Below, one piece after another: positions 53,876 through 62,582 of a DNA stretch of 64,000 nt. The DNA is from Enterococcus malodoratus ATCC 43197 (lineage in GTDB: Bacteria > Bacillota > Bacilli > Lactobacillales > Enterococcaceae), in the NCBI RefSeq assembly GCF_000407185.1, contig NZ_KE136481.1, positions 124,001 to 188,000 of the forward strand. The letters run 5' to 3'. Made by a program: the position numbers and the translations under genes. The notes under the pieces are model-generated. The model saw only the letters and a list, made by a program, of their open reading frames with translations. It searched no databases and was not told where the DNA came from. The first letter of the stretch is position 1, and each line of letters opens with the position of its first letter.

Positions 53876-54775
53876 ATGCAGAAGGTTATCAATTATACAT
53901 CAAAAGACTTGGCCAAAAAAATCCTTGTCATATTATTTACTGGTTTGACCGGTGCGGTCGGTTTGAACTATTTCTTGATCCCGGCAAATGTGTTTTCAGC
54001 CGGCATGACTGGGATTGCCCAGATTGCAGAACATTTACTTTCAAATGCCGGATTATCCGTCGATACTGGGATTCTTATTTTTCTTCTGAATGTTCCGGTA
54101 TTCATTTTAGGATTTATCAAATTAGGTAAATCGGCGATGATTCTAAGTTTCGCTAACGTGATTTCAATGTCCTTTTTCACTACATTGGTGCCTGTTGGAC
54201 AGGTGACAGACAATGTCTTGATGAATGCTATCACTGGTGGGGTCTTGCTGGGGATTGGTGCAGGTCTCTCGTTGAAATTTGGTTTTACTACCGGTGGATT
54301 AGATATAGTTTCATTATTGCTTTCAAAAACAACTGGACGAACAGTTGGAAATTATATGATGCTGTTGAATGGTTTAATCGTTGTTGTAGCCGGTTTCTTC
54401 TTTACATGGGAAAGCGCCTTATACACGATCATCACGATTTTCACTATGAGTACAGTCGTTGATTATGTCCATACTAGTCACCAAAAAATGACGGCCTTTG
54501 TCAATACGAACAAGAGCACGGAGATGTGTGCCGCATTGAATAGTGAACTCCTCCGTGGGTTGACAGTCATCCCTGCACGAGGCGGATTTAGTTCGAGTGA
54601 ACGGGAAGTTATTATGATTGTTTTTACACGATATGAATTATACACGCTTAAGCAAGTGGTGGCCCACGTCGATCCTAACTCGTTTACTAATATCGTAGCG
54701 ACAGACTCAGTTGTGGGGACTTTCTTGACACAAGACGAACAAAACCTCATTAAAAAATCGCAAGTTAGCAAGTAA
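53876..54775 (+). CDS. YitT family membrane protein (DUF2179)
   Basis: The 299-residue protein has about five N-terminal membrane helices, with GLNYFLIPANVFSAGMTGIA and GVLLGIGAGLSLKFGFTTGG, and a C-terminal cytosolic DUF2179 domain (about 210-290; RGLTVIPARGGFSSSEREVI). Function of the family is unknown; transport is suspected. The ATG at 53876 follows AAGGAGGAAT. A candidate promoter is TTGATA (53824-53829), 16 bases, TATAGG (53846-53851). Confidence 0.9.
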   Translation: MQKVINYTSKDLAKKILVILFTGLTGAVGLNYFLIPANVFSAGMTGIAQIAEHLLSNAGLSVDTGILIFLLNVPVFILGFIKLGKSAMILSFANVISMSFFTTLVPVGQVTDNVLMNAITGGVLLGIGAGLSLKFGFTTGGLDIVSLLLSKTTGRTVGNYMMLLNGLIVVVAGFFFTWESALYTIITIFTMSTVVDYVHTSHQKMTAFVNTNKSTEMCAALNSELLRGLTVIPARGGFSSSEREVIMIVFTRYELYTLKQVVAHVDPNSFTNIVATDSVVGTFLTQDEQNLIKKSQVSK

Positions 54776-54782
54776 TGATTGT

Positions 54783-54816
54783 TAAATGAGAATAGATAGG
54801 TTTCAATTCTCATTTA
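54783..54816 (+). other. 11-bp inverted repeat after the yitT-like gene
   Basis: TAAATGAGAAT (54783-54793) pairs with ATTCTCATTTA (54806-54816). There is no T-run after it, so it is a weak terminator at best or an mRNA-end element. Confidence 0.4.
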
Positions 54817-54871
54817 CAAAAGCTGGCAGATAGAGTAAAATACTCTTGAAACTCGAAAGGGAGTGGAGCAA

Positions 54872-55213
54872 GTGGAAGAGAACACACAAAAGTGGACCGA
54901 TGCAGAAGTGGCTGAAATTAAAGAAACTATTTTGACCGCTTTAGAGTCAGTCATTGACCCTGAGTTAGGCATCGATATCGTCAACCTTGGTTTGATTTAT
55001 GAAGTAGATTTCGAACAGACTGGGAACACTGTGATCAAGATGACATTGACAACCATGGGCTGTCCGTTAGCAGATATCTTAACTGACAACATCCAATCAG
55101 CATTGTCTGAGATTCCAGAAGTAACCAATGTAGAAGTGAAGCTTGTTTGGTATCCAGCATGGACGACCGATAAAATGAGCCGTTACGCACGAATTGCTTT
55201 AGGGATTCGCTAA
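54872..55213 (+). CDS. MIP18/DUF59 family iron-sulfur assembly factor
   Basis: The 113-residue protein has VIDPELGIDIVNLGLIYEV, the cysteine in TTMGCPLADI and the end VWYPAWTTDKMSRYARIALG. The family (SufT/PaaD-like) helps mature Fe-S proteins. The GTG at 54872 lies 8 bases after AAAGGGAG and is preferred over the GTG at 54863. It stands alone with a terminator. Confidence 0.92.
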   Translation: MEENTQKWTDAEVAEIKETILTALESVIDPELGIDIVNLGLIYEVDFEQTGNTVIKMTLTTMGCPLADILTDNIQSALSEIPEVTNVEVKLVWYPAWTTDKMSRYARIALGIR

Positions 55214-55227
55214 TAATAAGATAATTT

Positions 55228-55259
55228 GTCTCCTCTTAAATAAAGAGGAGACTTTTTTT
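55228..55259 (+). terminator. Terminator of the MIP18-type gene
   Basis: A perfect 10-bp stem (55228-55237 with 55243-55252) has a 5-base loop and seven T. Confidence 0.9.
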
Positions 55260-55287
55260 GCTATACTTTAGAAAAGGAGTGAGGTAT

Positions 55288-55497
55288 TTGGAAGACTATT
55301 TTTTAACAGATTATTTGGCCGCTAAGAAATCGTTGGCTTCAACGCTCCATAAAATTGAGCAGGCAATCATTTCTTTAGAGGAGAAACAGTCGGCTGGTCG
55401 AAATATGAAAGCGCAGCTGACTTTGTCGAAGGAACGAGTAAAAGCGTTAAAAATTTCGCTGGCTTTGATTGATCGAGAAATTACCCGAATGTCCTAA
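55288..55497 (+). CDS. Small coiled-coil hypothetical protein
   Basis: The 69-residue soluble protein starts at TTG (55288) after AAAGGAGTGAGG. It is likely a helical hairpin or coiled coil (AAKKSLASTLHKIEQAIISL, then LSKERVKALKISLALIDREI). No family recognised. It lies between a terminator and the WYL regulator gene. Confidence 0.6.
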   Translation: MEDYFLTDYLAAKKSLASTLHKIEQAIISLEEKQSAGRNMKAQLTLSKERVKALKISLALIDREITRMS

Positions 55498-55607
55498 AAC
55501 AGATGCTAAGCATGAATAAAATGTTTTCATCTGTTTTTTCTTTTTCTAATATGACAGCTTGTTGTCGCATTAGCGTTGGTATAGTTTACATGAAAGGAAG
55601 GAGTTCT

Positions 55608-56513
55608 ATGCAGATCGAACGGTTAGTGAGAATGATCTTTTACATCGTTAGCCGCGAACAAGTTACCGCTAAAGAATTAGCGGATTATTTTAATGTTTCC
55701 ACACGAACGATTTATCGTGATATCACCACACTGACGTTATCAGGAATTCCTATCACTTCAAAGAAAGGAACTGGCGGCGGAATCTCATTGATGGATGGTT
55801 ATGCTTTAAACAAGTCCTTTCTGACGACTGAAGAACAAGTACAAGTTTATCAAGGACTGCAGATTCTCCAAGCATCAAACTATCCGGATGCTGAACAAGC
55901 CTTAACTAAAATTGATGCGCTTTTCAATCAGTCTTTATCTGATGACTGGCTTGAGATTGATTTTAGTTATTGGGGAAGTAGTGAAGAGGAAAAAATTACT
56001 ATTTCTGATTTACGGCGGGCACTGACTAAGAAACATGTTTTAACCTTCGAGTACTTTAATTCCGAGCTTCAGCAGTCTGAAAGAAAAGTTGACCCATTAC
56101 GTTTGATTTTCAAATCCCATGCATGGTATATCGTCGGATATTGTCACCATAATCATGCGGTCAGGGTATTTCGTTTATCTCGCATGAAGAGGATCAATGT
56201 CTTGTCGGAATCATTTGAACGAAGTTTGCCAAAAGATTTCTCATTAGCAGATTCTACATATGAAGTGAATTATTCAACCTTCAAATTACTGTTTCTGCCA
56301 GAAATGTCCTATCGTTTATTTGATGAATTTCAAGAGCAGCAGGTTGAACGATGCCCCAATGGCAATTATTTAGTTACCGTTCAGTATCCGTTGAACGAGT
56401 GGACCTACCATCGCTTACTTTCCTTCGGTCCCTATGTTGAAATTCTTGAACCGGCCGAGGCTCGAAAGGAATTAAAAAGGCGTGCGTTAAAAATCGCACA
56501 AAAATATGACTAA
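55608..56513 (+). CDS. WYL-domain transcriptional regulator (YafY-type)
   Basis: The 301-residue protein has an N-terminal winged helix-turn-helix (about 1-60; TAKELADYFNVSTRTIYRDI) and a WYL domain (about 140-215; PLRLIFKSHAWYIVGYCHHN). WYL domains sense small ligands or nucleic acid ends. The ATG at 55608 follows AAGGAAGGAG. It overlaps the first YCII-like gene region by spacing of 13 bases and probably shares its transcript, so it may regulate that pair. Confidence 0.9.
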   Translation: MQIERLVRMIFYIVSREQVTAKELADYFNVSTRTIYRDITTLTLSGIPITSKKGTGGGISLMDGYALNKSFLTTEEQVQVYQGLQILQASNYPDAEQALTKIDALFNQSLSDDWLEIDFSYWGSSEEEKITISDLRRALTKKHVLTFEYFNSELQQSERKVDPLRLIFKSHAWYIVGYCHHNHAVRVFRLSRMKRINVLSESFERSLPKDFSLADSTYEVNYSTFKLLFLPEMSYRLFDEFQEQQVERCPNGNYLVTVQYPLNEWTYHRLLSFGPYVEILEPAEARKELKRRALKIAQKYD

Positions 56514-56526
56514 AAGGAGCGAGATT

Positions 56527-56826
56527 ATGGAAGAGTGGCTATACGTCATGATGATCAAGAAAACCAAAGAATATCGTAAATTGAATAGAGCAGGAGTCGT
56601 TGCACATGTCGATAATTTACGAAAGCTAGACGATCAAGGCTGTTTAGCGCTTGGTGGGGCTTTCAAAGGATATCCCGGAATGGCGGGGATGTATCTTCTT
56701 AAGGCAAACAGTTATGAAGAAGCAGAAACAATTTGTCAGCAGGAGCCATTGATCGTTGCGGGGTACGCAACTTATGAACTTCATCAGTTGCAGGTTGCTA
56801 ATAAAGACAATAATTATTTGTTATAA
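56527..56826 (+). CDS. YCII-related protein 1
   Basis: The 99-residue protein has the dimeric alpha/beta-barrel YCII pattern: YVMMIKKTKEYRKLNRAGVV with a conserved HVDNL, and FKGYPGMAGMYLLKANSYEE. The His and following Asp may form the catalytic pair seen in YCII. The ATG at 56527 follows AAAGGAGCGA. It is one of two similar genes in tandem, so a heterodimer or related roles are possible. Confidence 0.8.
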   Translation: MEEWLYVMMIKKTKEYRKLNRAGVVAHVDNLRKLDDQGCLALGGAFKGYPGMAGMYLLKANSYEEAETICQQEPLIVAGYATYELHQLQVANKDNNYLL

Positions 56827-56841
56827 GAAAGGAGCAGTAAA

Positions 56842-57144
56842 ATGAAAGAGGGAAGTACGTTGTTTGTTCGGATTGATTACAAGAATGGAGCGGGTGAGGT
56901 TACCGAACAGGTAGCGATAGCATCTGCTCAGTATCTAAAGCAGTTATCAGAAGAACGTTACCTAACAGCGGGAGTATTCGGTGATATGACCACAGAAGAA
57001 ATTGATGGTGCCATGGTGATATTCGAGGCGGAAAATCTAGCAGAAGCGAAAGCAATCTCTGATGCAGATCCAGTATTTCAGGGTGGATTTTATCACTACG
57101 AGATTAAACAATGGCATGTAATGGTAACAGCGATTGAGCAGTAA
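56842..57144 (+). CDS. YCII-related protein 2
   Basis: The 100-residue protein shows the same fold pattern as its neighbour (FVRIDYKNGAG, LKQLSEERYLTAGVFGD, then FEAENLAEAKAISDADPVFQ) but lacks the HVDNL His, so it may be non-catalytic or use other residues. Ribosome binding site is AAAGGAGCAG. It ends the WYL-YCII-YCII operon before a terminator. Confidence 0.75.
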   Translation: MKEGSTLFVRIDYKNGAGEVTEQVAIASAQYLKQLSEERYLTAGVFGDMTTEEIDGAMVIFEAENLAEAKAISDADPVFQGGFYHYEIKQWHVMVTAIEQ

Positions 57145-57150
57145 CAAAAA

Positions 57151-57184
57151 AAGAAACGACCGCTAATAATGTCGTTTCTTTTTT
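57151..57184. terminator. Bidirectional terminator between the YCII operon and a convergent gene
   Basis: A perfect 10-bp stem (57151-57160 with 57171-57180), with A and T runs on either side. Confidence 0.85.
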
Positions 57185-57186
57185 AT

Positions 57187-57753
57187 TTAGATTGATTGGA
57201 AAAGGCTTAGCATAGCTTCTGTACGTTCTCTTGTCGGTTCATTTAATGAAGACAATTCTTCTGAAACTTCGCCTGCAGAAGCTTCTTTCAGCAATAGCAA
57301 CCGATAAATCAGCCGCAAATCTTGTCGACGGACTTTAGGAAAATGCTGCATCAACACTTGATTGAAATCAGCATTCATTTGGTTAATACCCAATAAAGGA
57401 TCTTTTTGAATCGTATAATTTGTCAAATAGCGATCAAAATCCTGCATCGCTGATGCCGCTTCTTCAGGGATAAATCCATTTGCCCAAGTCGCCGTCAATA
57501 AGACGAAACTGTCTGCTTCCGACAGTTCATTAAGAAATCCAGTAATAGTAGCATCCAATACGTTTTCTTGTAGAGTCTCGAAGACTTCGGGCTCATTTTT
57601 CTTGATACGTAAAAAATAATTGGTGAAACCATCACTGTCTAGCAAATTCAGGTCAATCGCTTTAAACCAATTATAATGGTGAGAATTTAAATATGAGTAA
57701 GTTTTCTCTTGTTTAGTTAACTGGATTTTTTTTAGTTCATCATTTGTTTTCAT
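57187..57753 (-). CDS. Hypothetical protein, 188 residues
   Basis: Not recognised. The soluble, helical protein has YSYLNSHHYNWFKAIDLNLL near the N-terminus and no membrane segments. The ATG has AGCAGGAAAAAG upstream. It is convergent with the YCII operon and divergent from the importer operon, about 250 bases away. A regulatory role for that operon is possible but there is no helix-turn-helix evidence. Confidence 0.6.
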   Translation of the reverse strand: MKTNDELKKIQLTKQEKTYSYLNSHHYNWFKAIDLNLLDSDGFTNYFLRIKKNEPEVFETLQENVLDATITGFLNELSEADSFVLLTATWANGFIPEEAASAMQDFDRYLTNYTIQKDPLLGINQMNADFNQVLMQHFPKVRRQDLRLIYRLLLLKEASAGEVSEELSSLNEPTRERTEAMLSLFQSI

Positions 57754-57939
57754 CTTTTTCCTGCTTTCTTTTTTGCTTTATAGATTGAATTACAGTTTTT
57801 ATTTTTCGTTATTCTAATGAATAACGAACGTAATAAAAACCTCTATAATGCAAAGTTAAAATTCTTTTTTTTAGAAAAATATCACTATCAGAATAGGAGT
57901 CAATTGTCATTATACTACTTTTTGACCGAGCGAATCTTT

Positions 57940-57967
57940 TTGTCTCCCTTTTTGATTAAGTTATACT
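57940..57967 (+). promoter_or_regulatory. Promoter of the EgtU/OpuC-type importer operon
   Basis: TTGTCT (57940-57945), 16 bases, then TATACT (57962-57967). The first gene starts 33 bases later. A second TATACT lies at 57911-57916. No operator was recognised. Confidence 0.5.
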
Positions 57968-57999
57968 GAGAATAAGTCATAATTTTGAAAGGATCTTTT

Positions 58000-59535
58000 A
58001 TGAATGAATTAATTAATACTTTTAGTGAAAGAAAAGACGAATTGCTAACAGCGATCTTCGAGCATTTAGCGATTTCTTTAAGTGCACTATTGATTGCTAT
58101 AGTGATTGCAATTCCCTTGGCGATCCTACTGAGCCAGCGAAAAAAATTGGCAGAAGTTGTTTTGCAGATAACGAGTATCCTGCAAACCATCCCTTCATTA
58201 GCCTTATTGGGATTACTTATTCCCTTTGTCGGTATTGGTACCGTTCCTGCTTTGATTGCATTAGTGGTTTATGCCTTATTACCTATTTTCCAAAATACGT
58301 ACATCGGTTTAGCAGAAATTGATCCATCAATCGAAGAGGCCGCTGATGCTTTCGGGATGTCTCGAATGCGAAAATTAATGCGAGTCGAACTACCAATGGC
58401 GATGCCGGTTATTATTTCTGGTGTTCGAACGGCTTTGGTTCTAATTATTGGAACTGCAACATTGGCTGCTTTGATTGGTGCCGGAGGATTAGGTACGTTT
58501 ATTCTTCTTGGGATTGACCGTAATGATCCAAACTTGACATTGATAGGGGCGATTAGTTCAGCGTTATTGGCGATTATCTTCAGTACCCTGATCCGATTCT
58601 TGCAAAATCGCAGTGGAAAGGTCACATTGGTGGCGTTAGGTGTGATTTGCTTAAGTATTGGCGGTATTTTTTTTGCTCAGAACAATTCGATCGGCAGCGA
58701 GACCGTAACGATTGCTGGAAAATTAGGTTCAGAGCCAGATATTTTGATCAATATGTACAAAGAGGTTATCAAGGATGAGGATTCCTCAATCAACGTAGAA
58801 TTAAAACCAAACTTTGGTAAAACAAGCTTCTTATTCAGTGCGGTAAAGAGCGATCAAATCGATATTTATCCAGAATTCACTGGAACAGTTTTAGAAAGTT
58901 TAGTAAAAGTTCCAAAGAGTACGCCGGATGACTTATCACCGGAGAAGACTTATCAGGAAGCAAACAAATTGCTAGATTCGCAATTCGACATGCGTTTGCT
59001 AAAACCAATGGATTATGAAAACACCTATGCCTTAGCTATGAAGAAAAGTGAAGCCGAAAAACGCGGCATTACAAAAATTTCTCAATTGCAAGCACAGCAA
59101 GATCAATTAAAAGCAGGCTTCACACTGGAATTTATTGACCGTCAAGATGGTTACCGAGGCATCCAAGATAAATACGGTGTCAAATTAAGCTCCGTTCAAA
59201 GTATGGAACCCGCGCTGCGTTATCAAGCAATCAATAATGGTGACGTCGATGTGATCGACGCTTATTCGACGGATAGTGAGATTAAGCAATATGATTTAGT
59301 GACATTAGAAGATGATTTGCATCTCTTCCCACCTTATCAAGGAGCACCGTTAATGAAAAAAGAATTTGCGGATGAGCATCCAAAAGTAGTCAAAGCGTTG
59401 AATCGTTTGGCTGGTAAGATTACTGAGGATCAGATGATCGAAATGAACTATCTGGTCAATGTGAAGAAGGAACAACCAGCAAAAGTTGCTCATGACTTCT
59501 TAGTGAAAGAAAAAATCATTGGGGAGGAGAAATAG
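58000..59535 (+). CDS. ABC importer permease fused to substrate-binding domain (EgtUBC/OpuC type)
   Basis: This 511-residue fusion has an N-terminal permease part (about 1-210, with [20 protein letters not shown] and [21 protein letters not shown]) and, after an extra helix, a C-terminal extracellular QAT-type binding domain (about 240-511; [20 protein letters not shown] and [20 protein letters not shown]). This layout is that of EgtUBC, an ergothioneine importer in streptococci, and of glycine betaine/choline OpuC-type systems. The substrate cannot be decided by eye. It is first in an operon with the ATPase and a disulfide reductase, with zero spacing to the ATPase gene. Confidence 0.88.
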   Translation: MNELINTFSERKDELLTAIFEHLAISLSALLIAIVIAIPLAILLSQRKKLAEVVLQITSILQTIPSLALLGLLIPFVGIGTVPALIALVVYALLPIFQNTYIGLAEIDPSIEEAADAFGMSRMRKLMRVELPMAMPVIISGVRTALVLIIGTATLAALIGAGGLGTFILLGIDRNDPNLTLIGAISSALLAIIFSTLIRFLQNRSGKVTLVALGVICLSIGGIFFAQNNSIGSETVTIAGKLGSEPDILINMYKEVIKDEDSSINVELKPNFGKTSFLFSAVKSDQIDIYPEFTGTVLESLVKVPKSTPDDLSPEKTYQEANKLLDSQFDMRLLKPMDYENTYALAMKKSEAEKRGITKISQLQAQQDQLKAGFTLEFIDRQDGYRGIQDKYGVKLSSVQSMEPALRYQAINNGDVDVIDAYSTDSEIKQYDLVTLEDDLHLFPPYQGAPLMKKEFADEHPKVVKALNRLAGKITEDQMIEMNYLVNVKKEQPAKVAHDFLVKEKIIGEEK

Positions 59536-60489
59536 ATGGAATCGATTATTGAATTTAAAGACGTCAGTAAAGAGTTCGAAGGAAATGTTGTCTTAAAGGA
59601 CTTGAACCTTACAGTAAAAAAAGGTGAGATATTTGTTTTAGTTGGACCTTCTGGCAGCGGGAAAACAACTTCCTTAAAAATGATTAATGGGTTAGTTGAA
59701 CCTACTGATGGTAACCTGTACTTTAAAGAAAAACGAATCAAAGATTATAATATTCAAAAATTACGTTGGCAGATTGGGTATGTTCTTCAACAAATCGCTT
59801 TATTTCCAACAATGACCGTTAAAGAAAACATCGAAGTGATTCCTGATATGCTCGGTTGGGACAAGGAGCAGCGGAATAAACGAGTAGATGAATTATTGCA
59901 GGAAGTTGATATGGATCCAGAGCTGTTCAGAGATCGGATGCCAAGTGAACTATCTGGCGGTCAGCAGCAGCGGATCGGGATCATTCGTGCTTTGGCATCA
60001 GAGCCAGATATTGTTTTGATGGATGAGCCTTTTAGTGCACTTGATCCAATTTCGCGGGCGAGCTTACAAGATCTGGTCTTGGAATTGCACCGGAAATTAG
60101 GGAATACAGTCATTTTCGTTACACATAATATGAAAGAAGCGATGAAGATTGGTAGCCGAATCGCTGTAATGCATGAAGGGAAATTAATTCAATGTGATAC
60201 CCCAGAGGAGATTCAAAAACATCCGGCCAATCAATTTGTCGAAGAATTCTTTGATGAAACCACAGATGAGGTTTATACTCAAACACTTGAAGCATTGTAT
60301 AATGGCGGTTTCTATCAAAAGACTGCGGTTGCGAATACTGAATTGAGAAGCTTAGATTTAGAGACCAGCTTGAGTGAGGTTTTTGATTTATTAGCCGAGC
60401 AGGATGCTTTTACTATTAAACGAGATGGAAAATTAATAGGCTTGATCAACCGAAGCGATGTCTTCCGCTTTTTGAGTCAGGAGGGTTAA
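59536..60489 (+). CDS. ABC importer ATP-binding protein (EgtUA/OpuCA type)
   Basis: The 317-residue ATPase has Walker A GPSGSGKTT, Q-loop VLQQIALFP, signature LSGGQQQRIGIIRAL, Walker B DIVLMDEP and the switch His in VTHNMKEA. The C-terminal ~70 residues (about 245-317) are a reduced CBS-type regulatory segment, shorter than the two-CBS tail of OpuAA. It powers the preceding fused permease. Ribosome binding site GGGGAGGAG overlaps the end of the upstream gene. Confidence 0.92.
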   Translation: MESIIEFKDVSKEFEGNVVLKDLNLTVKKGEIFVLVGPSGSGKTTSLKMINGLVEPTDGNLYFKEKRIKDYNIQKLRWQIGYVLQQIALFPTMTVKENIEVIPDMLGWDKEQRNKRVDELLQEVDMDPELFRDRMPSELSGGQQQRIGIIRALASEPDIVLMDEPFSALDPISRASLQDLVLELHRKLGNTVIFVTHNMKEAMKIGSRIAVMHEGKLIQCDTPEEIQKHPANQFVEEFFDETTDEVYTQTLEALYNGGFYQKTAVANTELRSLDLETSLSEVFDLLAEQDAFTIKRDGKLIGLINRSDVFRFLSQEG

Positions 60490-60491
60490 TA

Positions 60492-61817
60492 ATGGAAAAA
60501 TATGATGCAATTGTGATTGGCAGCGGACCAGCTGGAAATTCTGCTGCTTATGGTTTAAAGGAACAAGGGAAAAAAGTGGCGATTATCGAACCCGACTTGT
60601 GGGGCGGGACTTGTCCGAACCGTGGGTGTGATCCAAAGAAAATGCTGATGAGCGGAGTAGAAGCACAAAAAAGAATTGAGACGATGCTAGGCAAAGGATT
60701 TGATCAAACGCCTAAAATTGTTTGGGAAGATTTGATGACTTTCAAGAAAAGCTACACTGATTTTGTTCCGCAAAATACAAAGGAAGGTCTAGATGCCGCA
60801 GAGATCGATCGTTACCAAGGACAAGCGAGCTTTCTTGATGCAAATCAGATTGTAGTCAATGATCAAGAGTTATCGGCCAACCAGTTTTTGATTGCAACGG
60901 GACAACGTCCGGCGGTATTGTCGATCGATGGTCAAGATTTATTGCAAAGCAGTACTGATTTTTTAGATTTGAATCATTTACCTAAGAAAATGGCATTTAT
61001 CGGTGCAGGCTACATCGCATTTGAACTCGCAGTGATCGCGAGTGCCGCTGGTTCTGAAGTTCATATCATTCATCATAATGATCGTCCGTTAAAAGAGTTT
61101 GACCAGGAACTAGTTAATGATTTAGTCGAACACATGAAGGCAGATGGCATTCAATTTCACTTTAATGTGAATACAAAATCGGTAGAACTAATGCATCCAA
61201 ATTATCGTATAACTGGTGAGAATTTTGAATTGGTTGTTGATATGGTTATCGGAGCTACCGGGCGTATCCCAAATGTTGAAGGATTGAATTTAGAAAAAGC
61301 CGGTGTCTCCTATGATAAAAGAGGAATTAAGGTCGATGAGCATTTACGCACAACGCAACAAAATATTTTTGCTTGTGGAGATGTGATCGCGAAAAAACAA
61401 CCGAAACTCACACCAGTTGCTGGTTTTGAGGCAGGTTATGTCGTTAATGCCATGAATGGCGATACCGAAGCAATTGATTACCCATTGATTCCAACAATAG
61501 TATTTGGCGATCAACGTTTGGCTAGAATCGGCTTAAGCGAAAGAGAGCTTGCCGATCACCCAGAAAAATACCATTCAGAAACGACGGATCTATCTAGCTG
61601 GTACACTTATCACCGAATCAATGATCAAGGAGCAAAGATCAAAATCGTTTATGATGAAGACGACAAGATTGTTGCGATTACTTGTTTAAGTCAACTGGCA
61701 GACGAAGTCATCAACTATCTTTTGATCATTCTAACTAAGAAAATGTCCCACGAAGAAGTTGAAAAATATATTTTTGCTTATCCAAGTCCAGCAAGTGATC
61801 TTTCATATTTTATTTAA
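60492..61817 (+). CDS. NAD(P)/FAD-dependent disulfide reductase (glutathione reductase-like)
   Basis: The 441-residue flavoprotein has FAD motif IGSGPAGNSAAYGLK, the redox pair in GGTCPNRGCDPKK, an NAD(P) motif IGAGYIAFELAVIASAAG, FACGDVIAKKQPKLTPVAGF, and a C-terminal dimer domain ending YAYPSPASDLSYFI-like (FAYPSPASDLSYF). The final active-site His-Glu of classical glutathione reductase is not clear (YPSPA in place of HPT), so its substrate may differ. It directly follows the importer ATPase (2-base gap), so the imported compound may be a thiol or disulfide. Confidence 0.85.
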   Translation: MEKYDAIVIGSGPAGNSAAYGLKEQGKKVAIIEPDLWGGTCPNRGCDPKKMLMSGVEAQKRIETMLGKGFDQTPKIVWEDLMTFKKSYTDFVPQNTKEGLDAAEIDRYQGQASFLDANQIVVNDQELSANQFLIATGQRPAVLSIDGQDLLQSSTDFLDLNHLPKKMAFIGAGYIAFELAVIASAAGSEVHIIHHNDRPLKEFDQELVNDLVEHMKADGIQFHFNVNTKSVELMHPNYRITGENFELVVDMVIGATGRIPNVEGLNLEKAGVSYDKRGIKVDEHLRTTQQNIFACGDVIAKKQPKLTPVAGFEAGYVVNAMNGDTEAIDYPLIPTIVFGDQRLARIGLSERELADHPEKYHSETTDLSSWYTYHRINDQGAKIKIVYDEDDKIVAITCLSQLADEVINYLLIILTKKMSHEEVEKYIFAYPSPASDLSYFI

Positions 61818-61843
61818 AACAGGGGGCAACCTCTGTTTTTTTT
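61816..61843 (+). terminator. Terminator of the importer operon
   Basis: A 10-bp stem with one G-U (61816-61825 with 61830-61839) and a T-run. Confidence 0.85.
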
Positions 61844-61891
61844 ATTGCAGATATGCTAAAGTTTACGAAAATACGTTCCCGTGGTGAAATG

Positions 61892-62578
61892 ATGAAAACA
61901 ACATTGACACAAGAAATCGAAAAGGCATTGTATTATTATTGTATCGAACTCGGCGGTATTGTTGTAGAAGAAGTAACGATGCCGGATGAACAAGGAATTG
62001 TTGATACACTTGCTTGTTTTTTTAAACCGAATGCAACTGAATGGCGCTGCTATGAACTAAAGGTAACCAAAGCAGATTTCTACTCTAAAGCAAAACTTTC
62101 CTTTATCGGCCATTATAATTATTTTGTATTAACAGAGGAACTTTATAAGAAAGTTCAAGAGGATATTCCTAATGAGATCGGCGTTTTAGTATACCGGCCA
62201 TACATTAAGGCTGAAGATCTTCCCGCGGATGGGACTTTCTTCATTGCGAAAAAACCGCTAAAACGCGATTTGAAGGTTGAAGAAAATGCACTGACACAGC
62301 GTTTTACAGCCTCGTTATTTCGAGAGGTTCAAAAAGCAAAACGCATGTCATATGGAACTAGTTTTTTCTCAACAGAGCAGCTGTATAAAGAACTGCGGCG
62401 ACGATTAGACGAAAAAGACAGCTTACAAGAAAGCAATTATTATCAACGTTTTGTTGAGGATGTCCAAACGGCGCGCATTGAAAGTTTAGAAGAAGAGCTG
62501 CGTGCTTTGGAACAAGACTATGAATTTTTACGGCAGCAAAGGCAAGTTCGGCGTCGGCCGACTGAACCATTGGAGTGA
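61892..62578 (+). CDS. MmcB/sce7726-like PD-(D/E)XK nuclease-fold protein
   Basis: The 228-residue protein has a restriction-fold core with the D in QGIVDTLACFF and ExK in CYELKVTKADFYSKAK, followed by GHYNYFVLTEELYKKVQ. The C-terminal ~90 residues are helical and charged (SLEEELRALEQDYEFLRQQR). This fits MmcB-type DNA-repair or sce7726-type nucleases. The ATG at 61892 is chosen after GGTGA. It is 4 bases ahead of the sce7725-family gene, so the two form a module. Confidence 0.7.
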   Translation: MKTTLTQEIEKALYYYCIELGGIVVEEVTMPDEQGIVDTLACFFKPNATEWRCYELKVTKADFYSKAKLSFIGHYNYFVLTEELYKKVQEDIPNEIGVLVYRPYIKAEDLPADGTFFIAKKPLKRDLKVEENALTQRFTASLFREVQKAKRMSYGTSFFSTEQLYKELRRRLDEKDSLQESNYYQRFVEDVQTARIESLEEELRALEQDYEFLRQQRQVRRRPTEPLE

Positions 62579-62582
62579 TTTG

